Source: Gammaproteobacteria bacterium (GTDB lineage Bacteria > Pseudomonadota > Gammaproteobacteria > UBA9339). Taken from it: a stretch of DNA of 35,824 bases. The notes under the pieces were generated by a model, which was not told where the DNA came from, did no database searches, and saw nothing but the letters and a program-made list of their open reading frames with translations. Each line of letters begins with the position of its first letter. Position 1 is the stretch's first letter. The stretch spans positions 1-35,824 of the forward strand of contig JAGLTR010000011.1 in the NCBI GenBank assembly GCA_023135155.1, written 5' to 3'. Positions 1-8,775 of this stretch are shown piece by piece. A program made the position numbers and the translations under genes.

Positions 1-861
1 AGCGTGTATTTTCTGCATGTATAGTGCAAATGGAGCATTATAATAATTGTGCCAGAAAACAGTATGTTTGCCGGTGTCCTGAATAGTGATGTGTGGCTGT
101 TTTGTGTTGGGCATATTTCCGATATTGGTTTCCGGACCAATTGCTGAGCCATCAATTGTTAAATATTGGAGTTTTATGCTGTTAATGCCGGACCAGCCTG
201 TTACAACATCGCCAGTTGGGAATGTTTCTAAGCAAACAAATGGTCCGTTGAGTATAGACGTGCCGATCTGAAAACTCGGCGCAGTTGGTTGTAGATCTTG
301 ATCGGTAATTTGCCCAAATGGATGGAGGGTTTCTACATATATGCTGAATATATTTTCGTTTAGTAAGACACGTGAGTCGCAATACGGTCTATTTGCATCC
401 AAGGGCAGGTGCATTTGGTCGCCGATTATTTCACCTGTTGGAGTAATTTTTTTTCCGTAAAGATTAGTGTCAAGGCCAAATTGCCAAGTTGCGAAAAGAT
501 TGCCATCCGGTAATGCAATTATTGTAGTTGTACAGCCGTTGGTCGTTGCCGAGCTGTTAAGTGTTATTGCATCAGTTAGAGGACTTATCGGATTAACATC
601 TTCAAATATTGTTGTGGGATTTTTGTTAATGTTTTTGACTATTGTTGCCAGGGCAGCTGAGTTTGTGGATTTTCTATCGCCAGGGGTGAGTTCTTTATTT
701 TCTTTTTTACCTTGTTTTCTGGATATTGCGATAAATACTAGTCCGAAGGTAATAGCAAGAAGAAAAAGCAAGCCACCCCTAACTAAATGTTTTAGGTGGT
801 GGTTAGATCTGTTATTGGAATTGATAATATTCTTGTGGGAATTGATAATATTCTTGTGCAT
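1..861 (-). CDS. Membrane-anchored exported protein with beta-type repeats, 3' end outside window
   Basis: An open frame of 287 codons runs from ATG at 861 to the left edge with no stop, so the C-terminus is missing. A GGAG site lies 8 nt before the ATG. Residues about 28-46 form one hydrophobic segment after a basic, His/Asn-rich N-terminus, suggesting a signal anchor with the rest outside the cytoplasm. From about residue 110 the chain has loosely repeated units of the pattern DGN-x-x-x-TW...G-x-x-I-x-x-x-G-x-x-x-G (around 118-150, 215-245 and 258-287), as seen in bacterial exported beta-repeat proteins. Residues 2-8 and 9-15 are an exact duplication (HKNIINS) caused by a 21-bp tandem repeat. 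No specific function is recognised. The opposite-strand frame at 467-913 is its shadow. Confidence 0.7.
   Translation of the reverse strand, partial: MHKNIINSHKNIINSNNRSNHHLKHLVRGGLLFLLAITFGLVFIAISRKQGKKENKELTPGDRKSTNSAALATIVKNINKNPTTIFEDVNPISPLTDAITLNSSATTNGCTTTIIALPDGNLFATWQFGLDTNLYGKKITPTGEIIGDQMHLPLDANRPYCDSRVLLNENIFSIYVETLHPFGQITDQDLQPTAPSFQIGTSILNGPFVCLETFPTGDVVTGWSGINSIKLQYLTIDGSAIGPETNIGNMPNTKQPHITIQDTGKHTVFWHNYYNAPFALYMQKIHA
817..858. repeat. 21-bp perfect tandem duplication
   Basis: The 21-bp unit beginning GGAATTGATAAT occurs twice without a gap (817-837 and 838-858). It falls just inside the start of the exported-protein gene and repeats seven codons (HKNIINS). Such a unit can expand or contract without breaking the frame. 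Confidence 0.9.
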
Positions 862-966
862 GGTTTTTCTCCGCCATTATTCTTGCGGCAATTTTAACAG
901 AGTGCGGCCATAAAAAAAATTACGTTCTTGGTATGATTGAGCTATCTGTGATTGAACAACGGCATG

Positions 967-2685
967 TTAATTGGTTTGTTTAAGGCTATGGCTTTGATTT
1001 ATAACAAAAACATAGCCTTCAATAATAGTTGACTGCTCTTTGCGGAGTTTTATGTTGTCACAGGTTAAGATGGTTAGGTTTAGTTTATCCGCTAGTTTTT
1101 CGATGTATTTTTTACTATGCGCAAAGCGTGCAGTTTGTTGTAGGTGGTATGGATAGGTATAGGTCTTCTCAACTGAAAATGCAAAAATCCCGCTTGGTGT
1201 AAGTGTTTGTTTTATATTTGTTAATAATGTATCTAGATCGCCAAGATAAACAAAAGTGTCGGCAGCAATGATTAAATCTACGTCAGTATATTTTGCTAGC
1301 GCATCATTAATATCTGCGACATGCAGTTCATCATAGATATTTTTTTGTTTCGCAATAGCGATCATTTTTGCGGAGAGATCAATGCCGATTAGCTTTGTTG
1401 CTTGCTTGCGCATGGTTGCGCCGGCTAAGCCGGTGCCGCAGCCAAGATCTAAAACTGTGTAGCTGTCGGATGTTTCGGCAGGCAGGAATGGTTCGATAGA
1501 CGCACGCAGTATTTGTGGCACGTTATAGTTTAGAGTCTTTGTTAAGTGCTCGTCGTAATAAGGCGCATATTGATCAAATAGATGCTTAATATATGTTTGT
1601 GGCGCTGTTTTTGGTGCTTCGTTTTGGTGTATGGCATCAAGAATGTAGTTTATTTCGGTATTGTCAGGTTGCAACTTTTGGATATGAATATAGTGTTGCT
1701 CGGCTTTTTTGAAATCAGCTACGTTTAGATAGATTGCGGCCATATTAATGTGAGTGGCAATATGGTTTGGATCCAGCTTTAAAGCTTCTTTAAAATACTG
1801 GATGGCATCATTGAAGCGATCTTGGTAATTATAAATTACACCTATGTTATAAAATGCATCAAAGTTCGGGGCTATTTGCAGTTGTCGCAGAAAATATTTT
1901 AATGCGGCTATGGGCTCTCCCTGTTCAATAAATATAGCGCCGATATTGTGAAAAATCTCAGTATTAAGTGGGTCGAGTTTTAATGCCTCTTTGTAGTGAT
2001 AGAGAGCAAGCTCATAGTTTTGTAACTGTTCCGTGTCATTCTGCGGCTTGACCGCGGAATCTATAGCGTGTTTAGAATGCTGCACACTATGTGTGCTTCT
2101 GGATCCCGTATCAAGTACGGGATGACGGATGTGGTGAGTAGCTGCATGATGCAGTATTTCGGCTTTTTTGCAATGTAGGGCTGGATGATCAGGCTCAATT
2201 TTTAGAGCGCTATCTAAATGTGTTAGTGCCTCAGTTTTTTTGTTCTGCTTAATTAAAAGCAGTGCATAGTTAAAATGGGCGTCAGCGTATTCTGGATTTA
2301 TTGTCAAAGCTAGTTGATAGTGTTTTTCAGCTTGTTGGAAAAAGTTCTGTGCATATAGTATCGTCGCAATGCTATTGTGCGCGACAGCATAATTTGGTTC
2401 AATTTTTAGAGCTTTGTTGTAATATTTAACGGCTGAGGTCAATTTGTTGCTATTCTTAAATATATTGCCCATGCTGTTTAGATAGAAAATATTATCAGGA
2501 TCAAGTTCTAGTGCTTTTTGTATGTATTGTTCGGCATTGGTAAGATCATTTTCTTGTGCGTGTAAAATGCCTAAGAGATGTAGAAGCTCATGGTTGTCTG
2601 GAGAGTTTTGTAAAGCTTCTAGATATAGTTCTTTAGCTTTGGCAAGATTGGCGTTTTGGTGATGTTTTAGGGCTTCTGTTAGCAT
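967..2685 (-). CDS. TPR-repeat protein fused to a class I SAM methyltransferase
   Basis: 572 residues. Residues 1-350 are tetratricopeptide repeats, with recurring A-x-x-x-Y-x-x-A-L-x-x-x-P units, a protein-binding scaffold. Residues about 365-560 are a class I methyltransferase: motif I is DLGCGTG at 413-419, the acidic end of strand 2 is GIDLS at 434-438, and ADTFVYLGD follows at 475-483. The substrate cannot be told from sequence; the layout matches TPR-methyltransferases found in intracellular gammaproteobacteria and alphaproteobacteria. It lies 15 bp downstream of mltB and is probably the last gene of the mrdA operon. Residues about 184-219 interrupt a TPR and are encoded by two palindromic elements (see repeat entry), giving the peptides RHPVLDTGSR and SAVKPQND. 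Confidence 0.85.
   Translation of the reverse strand: MLTEALKHHQNANLAKAKELYLEALQNSPDNHELLHLLGILHAQENDLTNAEQYIQKALELDPDNIFYLNSMGNIFKNSNKLTSAVKYYNKALKIEPNYAVAHNSIATILYAQNFFQQAEKHYQLALTINPEYADAHFNYALLLIKQNKKTEALTHLDSALKIEPDHPALHCKKAEILHHAATHHIRHPVLDTGSRSTHSVQHSKHAIDSAVKPQNDTEQLQNYELALYHYKEALKLDPLNTEIFHNIGAIFIEQGEPIAALKYFLRQLQIAPNFDAFYNIGVIYNYQDRFNDAIQYFKEALKLDPNHIATHINMAAIYLNVADFKKAEQHYIHIQKLQPDNTEINYILDAIHQNEAPKTAPQTYIKHLFDQYAPYYDEHLTKTLNYNVPQILRASIEPFLPAETSDSYTVLDLGCGTGLAGATMRKQATKLIGIDLSAKMIAIAKQKNIYDELHVADINDALAKYTDVDLIIAADTFVYLGDLDTLLTNIKQTLTPSGIFAFSVEKTYTYPYHLQQTARFAHSKKYIEKLADKLNLTILTCDNIKLRKEQSTIIEGYVFVINQSHSLKQTN
2035..2126. repeat. In-frame pair of palindromic elements inside the TPR gene
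   Basis: Two palindromes bracket this stretch. 2035-2060 has arms around TGCGG-CTTGA-CCGCG, and 2101-2126 has arms ATCCCGTA / TACGGGAT. On the coding (minus) strand they read RHPVLDTGSR and DSAVKPQND without shifting the frame. The left element is nearly identical to the one at 3624-3654 inside mltB. The arrangement resembles Rickettsia palindromic elements, which also insert in frame into protein genes. Confidence 0.8.
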
Positions 2686-2700
2686 ATTTCTTTGAGATTA

Positions 2701-3783
2701 TTAATTATCTTCATAGTAGCTGCGAATACGTTCGGCCAATTGGACAGCGGCCATGGCATATTCAGGGCTCGTATTGTAATGGGTTATAACATAGAAATTA
2801 TGTAGTCCTAGCCAGTACTCATTGCTGTATTTTATTTTAAATTTAATTAAGTTTGCGCGGGTATCTCCCGGTAGATGTTTTACTGGGGTAATGCCAAATT
2901 TGCGTAGCGTTGAAATTTTATAAATGGGGGTATGTATTCTATTTAAGAGCCAGTGATGATGTTTGCCCGTTACTTTTGCGCGTACTGTGATTGTTTCTCC
3001 ACGCTTCCAGCCTTGTTGATAGAGGAAGTTAGCTATGCTGCCAATAACGTCAGTGGTGTTATGGAAAAGATCTATTTTATTGTCGCCACTAAAATCCACG
3101 GCATAAGTTAAATAGCTGCTGGGCATGAATTGCGGATACCCTAACGCACCAGCATATGAGCTTTGTATTTCCCAGGGGCTTATTTTTAGATGTCTTGTAA
3201 GCAGTAGATATTGTTCTAGCTCGAAGTTAAAAAACACTGAGCGAGGAGGGTAATAAAAGGCTAGTGTTGCTAGCGCATTAAAGGCGCCAAAAGTACCTTC
3301 ACCTCGTCCATAATAAGTTTCAATGCCAACAAGTGCACAAATTATACTTGCAGGCACGCCGTATTTTTTTTCAGCGCGAGCTAGGACTTTTTTATGATGC
3401 AACCAAAAAATAGCGCCAGCGCGTGCTCGTTCTTGTGTGATAAAAGCCTTGCGATAAATGTACCAAGGTTGCGCTTCGTATGGTTGTTCTATTTTATGAA
3501 TTACGATTGGGTTGTATTGAAAGCGGCGAATTAATTTTGTGACGTAATTTTTCTTAAAATGGTATTTCATTACCATGGTGCGAATAAACTTTTGCTCGCG
3601 TTTTGTTATTTGTAATCTTTGCACGTCATTCTGCGGCTTGACTGCGGAATGACGTGGTCGCTGCTTAATTACGTTTGTTTTATGTTTCTTTGACTTATGT
3701 GTAGTGTTGGTAGCTGCATAAGCTGAGACAAGGCATAAAGAACAAAGGGCCGTTAGTAGCAGTTGTATTTTTTTTATTTTCAT
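2701..3783 (-). CDS. mltB: Lytic murein transglycosylase B
   Basis: 360 residues. Cleaves the MurNAc-GlcNAc bond of peptidoglycan to form 1,6-anhydro ends, in the periplasm. A signal peptide covers about residues 1-23 (VSAYA-A); there is no lipobox cysteine at the cleavage site, so a soluble form is likely. The family 103 glycosidase core shows the catalytic glutamate in GIETYYGR (E155), then the conserved stretches ALGYPQFMPSSY and DLFHNTTDVIGSIANFL. It follows rodA directly, its start adjoining the rodA stop, as in the usual mrdA-rodA-mltB order. Residues about 43-54 (RHSAVKPQND) are encoded by an inserted palindromic element placed in the linker between signal peptide and enzyme domain, where it should be tolerated. 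Confidence 0.93.
   Translation of the reverse strand: MKIKKIQLLLTALCSLCLVSAYAATNTTHKSKKHKTNVIKQRPRHSAVKPQNDVQRLQITKREQKFIRTMVMKYHFKKNYVTKLIRRFQYNPIVIHKIEQPYEAQPWYIYRKAFITQERARAGAIFWLHHKKVLARAEKKYGVPASIICALVGIETYYGRGEGTFGAFNALATLAFYYPPRSVFFNFELEQYLLLTRHLKISPWEIQSSYAGALGYPQFMPSSYLTYAVDFSGDNKIDLFHNTTDVIGSIANFLYQQGWKRGETITVRAKVTGKHHHWLLNRIHTPIYKISTLRKFGITPVKHLPGDTRANLIKFKIKYSNEYWLGLHNFYVITHYNTSPEYAMAAVQLAERIRSYYEDN
3624..3654. repeat. In-frame palindromic element inside mltB
   Basis: A nearly perfect 31-bp palindrome with arms CGTCATTC-TGCGG / CTGCGG-AATGACG. On the coding strand it reads R-H-S-A-V-K-P-Q-N-D-V, using the same frame as its relative in the neighbouring TPR-methyltransferase gene (SAVKPQND in both). 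Confidence 0.85.
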
Positions 3784-4926
3784 TTAGCTCGTTAATAGTT
3801 TTCTATGTGTGTGTATCGACATTATGATTCCGAACCCGGCTAAGAGTGTCACCATCGATGTGCCGCCATAACTTACTAAAGGTAATGGTAGACCAACAAC
3901 TGGTAAAATTCCAATAACCATGCCGATATTAACGAAAAATGAAACAAAAAACGTGAGAATTAAACTGCCAGATAGTAGGCGTGTAAAGGTGTCTTGGGCA
4001 TGATTGCTGATGTAGAGTCCTCGCCCAACAATATAGATAAGAACGACTAATAATGCTGTGCAGCCGATTAAGCCTAACTCTTCGCCGCAGACAGCGAAAA
4101 TAAAGTCGGTGGCATGTTCTGGTAAAAAGTGTAGATGTGATTGGGTGCCATTAAGCCAGCCCTTACCAAAAAAGCCGCCAGAGCCAATGGCTATTTTTGA
4201 TTGAATGATGTGATAGCCGCTGCCTAATGGGTCACGCTCTGGGTTTAGGAAGGTTAGCACGCGGTTGCGTTGGTAACTGTGCATTAAGTGCCAGAGAATC
4301 GGGAGGCTTAATGCCATGAGCACAAAGAAGCTAGCAAAAAGCTTCCAGCGAATGCCGGCTAATAGTAGTACGATAATGCCGCTGATGGTTATGATGAGAG
4401 CGGTCCCAAGGTCTGGTTGCTTTGCGATCATTACGGCAGGAATGGCGATAATTATTAGGCAGACGCCAATCTCTTTCAGCGATGGTGGTAGTTGTTTATC
4501 GCCCAAGTACCAGGCTAATAAAATTGGTACAGCGAGTTTCATAATTTCAGAAGGTTGAAATCGGATAAGACCTAAGTTGAGCCAGCGTTGTGCACCTTTA
4601 CTAATAGCACCAATTACTAGCACCGCAAATAGCAGCGTTAACGTAGCACCAAAAATCCATGGCGCCCAAGTTTTAAATTTACGTGGTGGAATTTGCGCGA
4701 AGATGAACATGGCGATAAGGGCGATAATTAAATTGCTGATTTGTTTGCTTACTAGCGCAAAGCTTTGATTGCTGGCGCTAAATAAAATAAATAGTCCAAA
4801 GGCCATCAAAAGCAGCAGTCCTAACAATAGTGGTATATCGATATGCAAGCGCATCAATAAGCGCAGCAAGACGCCTGGTAGAGGTCTAGCTTGTTGCGAC
4901 GATTTTATGCGGTCCAGTAGCGGCAT
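3784..4926 (-). CDS. rodA: Rod-shape peptidoglycan glycosyltransferase RodA (SEDS family)
   Basis: 380 residues with about ten membrane segments. Polymerises lipid II during cell elongation, paired with PBP2. Diagnostic SEDS features are WLNLGLIRFQPSE-type sequence near residue 115-128, the loop GSGGFFGKGWLNGTQS, HLHFLPEHATDFIFAVCGEELG (the FLPEHATDFIF core is the RodA signature), and the closing VSYGGTSMV. The chosen ATG at 4926 overlaps the end of mrdA by 41 bp; a GAGA tract stands upstream. A start at M25 (MRLHID) would remove the overlap and still keep all membrane segments, so the first 24 residues are uncertain. Translationally coupled with mrdA. Confidence 0.94.
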   Translation of the reverse strand: MPLLDRIKSSQQARPLPGVLLRLLMRLHIDIPLLLGLLLLMAFGLFILFSASNQSFALVSKQISNLIIALIAMFIFAQIPPRKFKTWAPWIFGATLTLLFAVLVIGAISKGAQRWLNLGLIRFQPSEIMKLAVPILLAWYLGDKQLPPSLKEIGVCLIIIAIPAVMIAKQPDLGTALIITISGIIVLLLAGIRWKLFASFFVLMALSLPILWHLMHSYQRNRVLTFLNPERDPLGSGYHIIQSKIAIGSGGFFGKGWLNGTQSHLHFLPEHATDFIFAVCGEELGLIGCTALLVVLIYIVGRGLYISNHAQDTFTRLLSGSLILTFFVSFFVNIGMVIGILPVVGLPLPLVSYGGTSMVTLLAGFGIIMSIHTHRKLLTS

Positions 4927-6778
4927 GATGTTTTTTCTCGGTTAATAAATAGTAATCCAATACTTTGCGGGCAACGATACCGGCAATGTGACTGTGTTCA
5001 ACGACCACAGCGATCGCAATTTTAGGGTGATGCACTGGCGCAAAAGCAATAAACAGCGAGTTGTCGCGGAGTCTTTTGGGGATATTACTTTGGCCTACTT
5101 CATTTTCATCGCGCTCAGTTTGACCGCGTACCTGTGCTGTTCCGGTTTTCGCTGCGACAGAGTATGCGTGATTGTTGCCAAAACTTAAACGTCCCGTACC
5201 CCAGGGATCTGTGCTTTTCACAACGCCTTGCATGGCATTTATTATGATGTTCCAGTTTTTTTTATGTTGTAGCATTACTGGATCTAACTGTAAGGGTTTG
5301 GTATGTGCAACTTGACCGCCTGGTGTTGCTGTTGTTTTTACAATAAATGGTTTATAGCGAGTGCCGCGATTAGCTAATGTAGCAGTAGCTACAGCCAGTT
5401 GTATAGGTGTTGTAAGCATGTAGCCTTGCCCGATACCAGAGATAACTGTATCACCCTTAAACCAAGAGTTCCCTTGATAGCGTGCTTTCCATGCGGGTGT
5501 AGGTACCAGTCCTGATAGTTCGTTTGGCATATCAACACCTGTTTTGGATCCAAAACCAAAGCGCTCAAGAATATCGTCTATTTTCTGAATCCCAAGTGCT
5601 ATAGCTAAATTGTAAAAATAAGTGTCACACGAAACGATAATAGCCTTGGTTATGTTGGTATAGCCATGACCACCGCGTTTCCAGTCGCGATAGACGTGTT
5701 GAGAGTTTGGTAGTTGAAACCAGCCTGGATCCCAGATGGTGTAATCAGGGGTGACAGTATTGGAGTCTAAGCCTTGCAGAGCTATAAATGGTTTGATAGT
5801 CGAGGCCAGCGGGTACTGACCACGGATTGTACGGTTATAGAGAGGTTTATCAGGTGAACCTTGTAGTTTGCTGTAGTCCTTCGAGCTGATTCCTTTGACG
5901 AAAAGGTTGGGGTCAAAGCTGGGATTGCTTACAAGAGCTAGGATTTCGCCGGTTTTCGGTTGAATAGCCACAACTGCGCCACGCTCTTTGCCTAGGGCTT
6001 TGTTAGCTACAGCCTGTAGTTTGCTATCTATGGTTAGATGTAGGTTATTACCAGGGGTTGGAGGAATCTTATTTACAGTGCGGACAATATGGCCGCCAGC
6101 ATCAACTTCAACTTGTTGATAGCCAACTTGGCCGTGCAGTAAGTTTTCGTAATATTTTTCAATGCCTGTTTTACCGATGAAGTTGCTGGCGCTGTAGTTG
6201 GCGCTGTCGACGTTTTGTAGGTCAATTGGATCGATGCGGCCGACGTAACCAACAACGCTTGCGAGGTCTTCGCCTAACGGATATTTGCGGATCATGCGGG
6301 CGTTTACGATAACGCCAGGAAAGCGATATTGGTCAATATAAAATTTCGCTACCTCTTGCTCGCTAAGCTTTATTTTTAAAGGTACTGGTTCGAATTTGCG
6401 ATGCTGTTTTAGAAGTTTATAAAACTGTTGAATATCATTAGGATCAATGTTAATTATCTTGCGTAACTTCTTGATAGTTTCAGGGATGTTTTTTGCGTGA
6501 TCAGGAATAATGTCGAGACTGAATACGGGGATATTTTCTGCAACAAGTGTGCCATTGCGGTCATAAATTAGTCCGCGGTTGGGTTCAATTGGTAAAAGTT
6601 CTAATTGGTTTTGTTGCGATAGCGTGACGTACTGATCGTTTTTAATTAATTGTAGATAGATGAGGCGCGTTAACAAGATAATCGTTAAAACAAAAATTGC
6701 CAGGCTCGCCACAATTAAACGTCGGAGATAGAGCCGTTTTTCCTGTTGTGGGTTTTTTATTGTTAGTCGTTTTGGCAT
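4886..6778 (-). CDS. mrdA: Penicillin-binding protein 2 (elongation transpeptidase)
   Basis: 630 residues, the usual size. Cross-links peptidoglycan in the elongasome with RodA. One membrane anchor at about residues 21-43; PBP dimerisation domain begins at NRGLIYDRNGTLVAEN. The transpeptidase domain has all three motifs: S-x-x-K as STIK (S326), S-x-D as SCD (383-385) and KTG (544-546). It is first in the block mrdA-rodA-mltB-TPR gene. In related bacteria rlmH lies directly upstream; here a phosphatase gene separates them. Confidence 0.95.
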   Translation of the reverse strand: MPKRLTIKNPQQEKRLYLRRLIVASLAIFVLTIILLTRLIYLQLIKNDQYVTLSQQNQLELLPIEPNRGLIYDRNGTLVAENIPVFSLDIIPDHAKNIPETIKKLRKIINIDPNDIQQFYKLLKQHRKFEPVPLKIKLSEQEVAKFYIDQYRFPGVIVNARMIRKYPLGEDLASVVGYVGRIDPIDLQNVDSANYSASNFIGKTGIEKYYENLLHGQVGYQQVEVDAGGHIVRTVNKIPPTPGNNLHLTIDSKLQAVANKALGKERGAVVAIQPKTGEILALVSNPSFDPNLFVKGISSKDYSKLQGSPDKPLYNRTIRGQYPLASTIKPFIALQGLDSNTVTPDYTIWDPGWFQLPNSQHVYRDWKRGGHGYTNITKAIIVSCDTYFYNLAIALGIQKIDDILERFGFGSKTGVDMPNELSGLVPTPAWKARYQGNSWFKGDTVISGIGQGYMLTTPIQLAVATATLANRGTRYKPFIVKTTATPGGQVAHTKPLQLDPVMLQHKKNWNIIINAMQGVVKSTDPWGTGRLSFGNNHAYSVAAKTGTAQVRGQTERDENEVGQSNIPKRLRDNSLFIAFAPVHHPKIAIAVVVEHSHIAGIVARKVLDYYLLTEKKHHAATGPHKIVATS

Positions 6779-6828
6779 GAGGCGATAGGATATGCAATGG
6801 GGAGATTTTTAGCAAGTGGTGTGTAAGC

Positions 6829-7809
6829 TTAAGGAGTAGGAGGTTCGGATGTCATGCTTAATTCATCATCTGATAAACTATCGCTTGATGCACTTATATT
6901 TAGGGTGAGAGCATATTTTTGTGCTTTATTTAAAATAAAGCTCATACGCGTTACAAATGATCCTTCAGGGTTGGCATTGTGTAATGTTGGTAGTGCGGCT
7001 GTTAACAGATCATCAATTGTAGTGATTTCTGGGTTTGTTAATAATTCATGGGCTGATTGTCGGTTATTGCGTCCTGGGTGATTAAATTTACTGGTTCCAC
7101 TGCAGTAGTCTCTAAGGATGTTTTTTGCATTCGTTAGGTCATTCGCGTTTTCATCCCATAGGGATTGATATTTTTTAGGGAATGATTGCTCAGGGTCTAG
7201 GAATAGTTTGGGGTTTTCATAATGTTCTGGCAAATAATTCTCGATATAGTCACGGATAAATTTTCTTCTCTCAGTGCCAATTGTGATCCGTTCACGACGG
7301 CTTCTTATGTGTCTTATTATGGCTGGAAGCGACATAGGTGTGTATTCGAGTAGCAAGCATATAGCGATCATCGGACTGCGACCAACCCCGGCTTTGCAAT
7401 GAATTAGTACGTTTTCTCCTTTTAGTAGGCGTGCATCTATTTCTTTGCCGCTTTGGTTAATTAATGCCATTATTCCTTTGCGGTCAACTGGTAGGTCATC
7501 TTCTGTAGATGCTTTTGCAGAGTGATCACGTAATGATATCTGGATAGTGTCTTTATCTTTTTGAATCGGTTGTACTGCACCAAATAGTGTTGATCGATAT
7601 TCGTGTGTTTCTAATGCTGAGATTCTAAGTCCGAACTTTATTGTGTTGTTGCTTGTAGTTGGGACCTCACCTAGATATAGAGAGCCGCCACCGTTTTCTT
7701 TGGGAAGGGTTAACAGTAGTGAGAACGGTTCATTACCGGATAGAAAATTTGCAACCTTTGAGGCGGCGACGTCCACTGCATACGGCATTAATTTAGCTAA
7801 TTTCAACAT
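6829..7809 (-). CDS. Dual-specificity-type protein phosphatase, possible secreted effector
   Basis: 326 residues. The cysteine phosphatase signature H-C-x5-R is HCKAGVGRS at 137-145 (nucleophile C138, R144), and D95 in SLRDHS is positioned as the general acid. The N-terminal SLYLGEVP matches the first strand of dual-specificity phosphatases. There is no signal peptide. Residues 200-326 are an extension with no recognised domain, and the last 20 are rich in Ser, Asp, Glu and Thr (SSDSLSDDELS), a composition known for Dot/Icm-translocated effectors. Effector status is inference; a housekeeping role in dephosphorylating a bacterial protein or RNA is equally open. It sits between rlmH and mrdA, two genes usually adjacent, so it looks inserted. 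Confidence 0.75.
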   Translation of the reverse strand: MLKLAKLMPYAVDVAASKVANFLSGNEPFSLLLTLPKENGGGSLYLGEVPTTSNNTIKFGLRISALETHEYRSTLFGAVQPIQKDKDTIQISLRDHSAKASTEDDLPVDRKGIMALINQSGKEIDARLLKGENVLIHCKAGVGRSPMIAICLLLEYTPMSLPAIIRHIRSRRERITIGTERRKFIRDYIENYLPEHYENPKLFLDPEQSFPKKYQSLWDENANDLTNAKNILRDYCSGTSKFNHPGRNNRQSAHELLTNPEITTIDDLLTAALPTLHNANPEGSFVTRMSFILNKAQKYALTLNISASSDSLSDDELSMTSEPPTP

Positions 7810-7887
7810 GGCAGCAAATATAACAGCAAAGTTTCATTTGCGTATGTAGGTTATGTCTCTAATAAGTAACGAGTCGTAACAGTTGAA

Positions 7888-8358
7888 TTATTCGCGATGG
7901 TATGGATGGTTGTTGAGAATGCTCCAGGCTCGGTAGAGTTGTTCGGCAAGTATTATGCGTACAAGCGGATGCGGAAAGGTGAGCTTGCCAAGTGACCAAG
8001 TTTCTTGGGCAGTTTGTCGGCATACTGGTGCAAGTCCATCAGGGCCACCAATTAAAAGTGTTACGGCGCTATAATTTTCACGCCAATTTTGTAATTGTGT
8101 TGCAAGTTCTGTTGTAGTTTTTTCTTTTCCATGCTCATCAAGCGCAATAATTAAGCTTTTTTCTGGAATAGCTTTTAATATCTGCTCTGCTTCTTGTTGT
8201 TTTATTTTTTCGGCAGAGATGTTTTTACTGCGTTTAATAAGCGGTAGTTCAATTAATTTAATTTGCAGTTCTTTAGGAAGGCGTTTTTGATATTCATGAA
8301 AAGTGGTTTCAACCCAGGCGGGCATGTTCCTGCCGATGGCGATGATGTTGATAATCAT
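7888..8358 (-). CDS. rlmH: 23S rRNA (pseudouridine-1915-N3)-methyltransferase RlmH
   Basis: 156 residues, full family length. SPOUT-type enzyme methylating pseudouridine 1915 in helix 69 of 23S rRNA. The knot shows LIIALDEHGK, the SAM-binding LLIGGPDGL and the invariant C-terminal EQLYRAWSILNNHPYHRE. The start codon overlaps the rsfS stop by 4 bp (ATGA type), so the two are translationally coupled. Confidence 0.96.
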   Translation of the reverse strand: MIINIIAIGRNMPAWVETTFHEYQKRLPKELQIKLIELPLIKRSKNISAEKIKQQEAEQILKAIPEKSLIIALDEHGKEKTTTELATQLQNWRENYSAVTLLIGGPDGLAPVCRQTAQETWSLGKLTFPHPLVRIILAEQLYRAWSILNNHPYHRE

Positions 8359-8717
8359 TCTTGGGCTTTAGCGCGGCTCTTTTTAGCGATATCCACACTC
8401 CAGAGAGATTCTAAATCATAAAGTTCACGTGTTTCTGGCAACATTACGTGCACAATAACATCGCTAAGATCGACTAAGACCCACTCATTACTCTCTTGTT
8501 CGATACCAAAAGGCGGATTCTTACGTTGCTTCATCTCAGCAACAAGATTCTTAGCGATCGAGCTGACATGGCGGCCAGATGTGCCGCTACAGATGATCAT
8601 GTAGTCAGTGATCGTGGTGAGTTTACGCACGTCAAGCGCAATAATGTCTAGCGCCTTACGGTCATTAAGTATCTCGATAACGAGCTTTTTCAGTTGTAAT
8701 GGAGTCATGGCGCGCAT
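8355..8717 (-). CDS. rsfS: Ribosome silencing factor RsfS
   Basis: 120 residues. Binds uL14 on the large subunit and blocks subunit joining when nutrients fall. Family motifs visible are DIIALDVRKLTTITDYMIICSGTS, SNEWVLVDLSDVIVHVM and RELYDLESLW. Either the ATG at 8717 or the one at 8708 (MTPLQLKK) could be the start; neither has a strong ribosome-binding site. Usually sits directly after nadD; here nadD is about 7 kb away. Confidence 0.95.
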   Translation of the reverse strand: MRAMTPLQLKKLVIEILNDRKALDIIALDVRKLTTITDYMIICSGTSGRHVSSIAKNLVAEMKQRKNPPFGIEQESNEWVLVDLSDVIVHVMLPETRELYDLESLWSVDIAKKSRAKAQE

Positions 8718-8775
8718 GATAGAGGAATAATGGTAGGAGTCAAGGTCTAGTCTTTATGGGGTTGTAACAGCCCCT

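Noticed and set aside
467-913. 148-codon open frame on the plus strand
   Set aside because: Antisense to the partial exported-protein gene, which has a GGAG site, a membrane anchor and a repeat structure.
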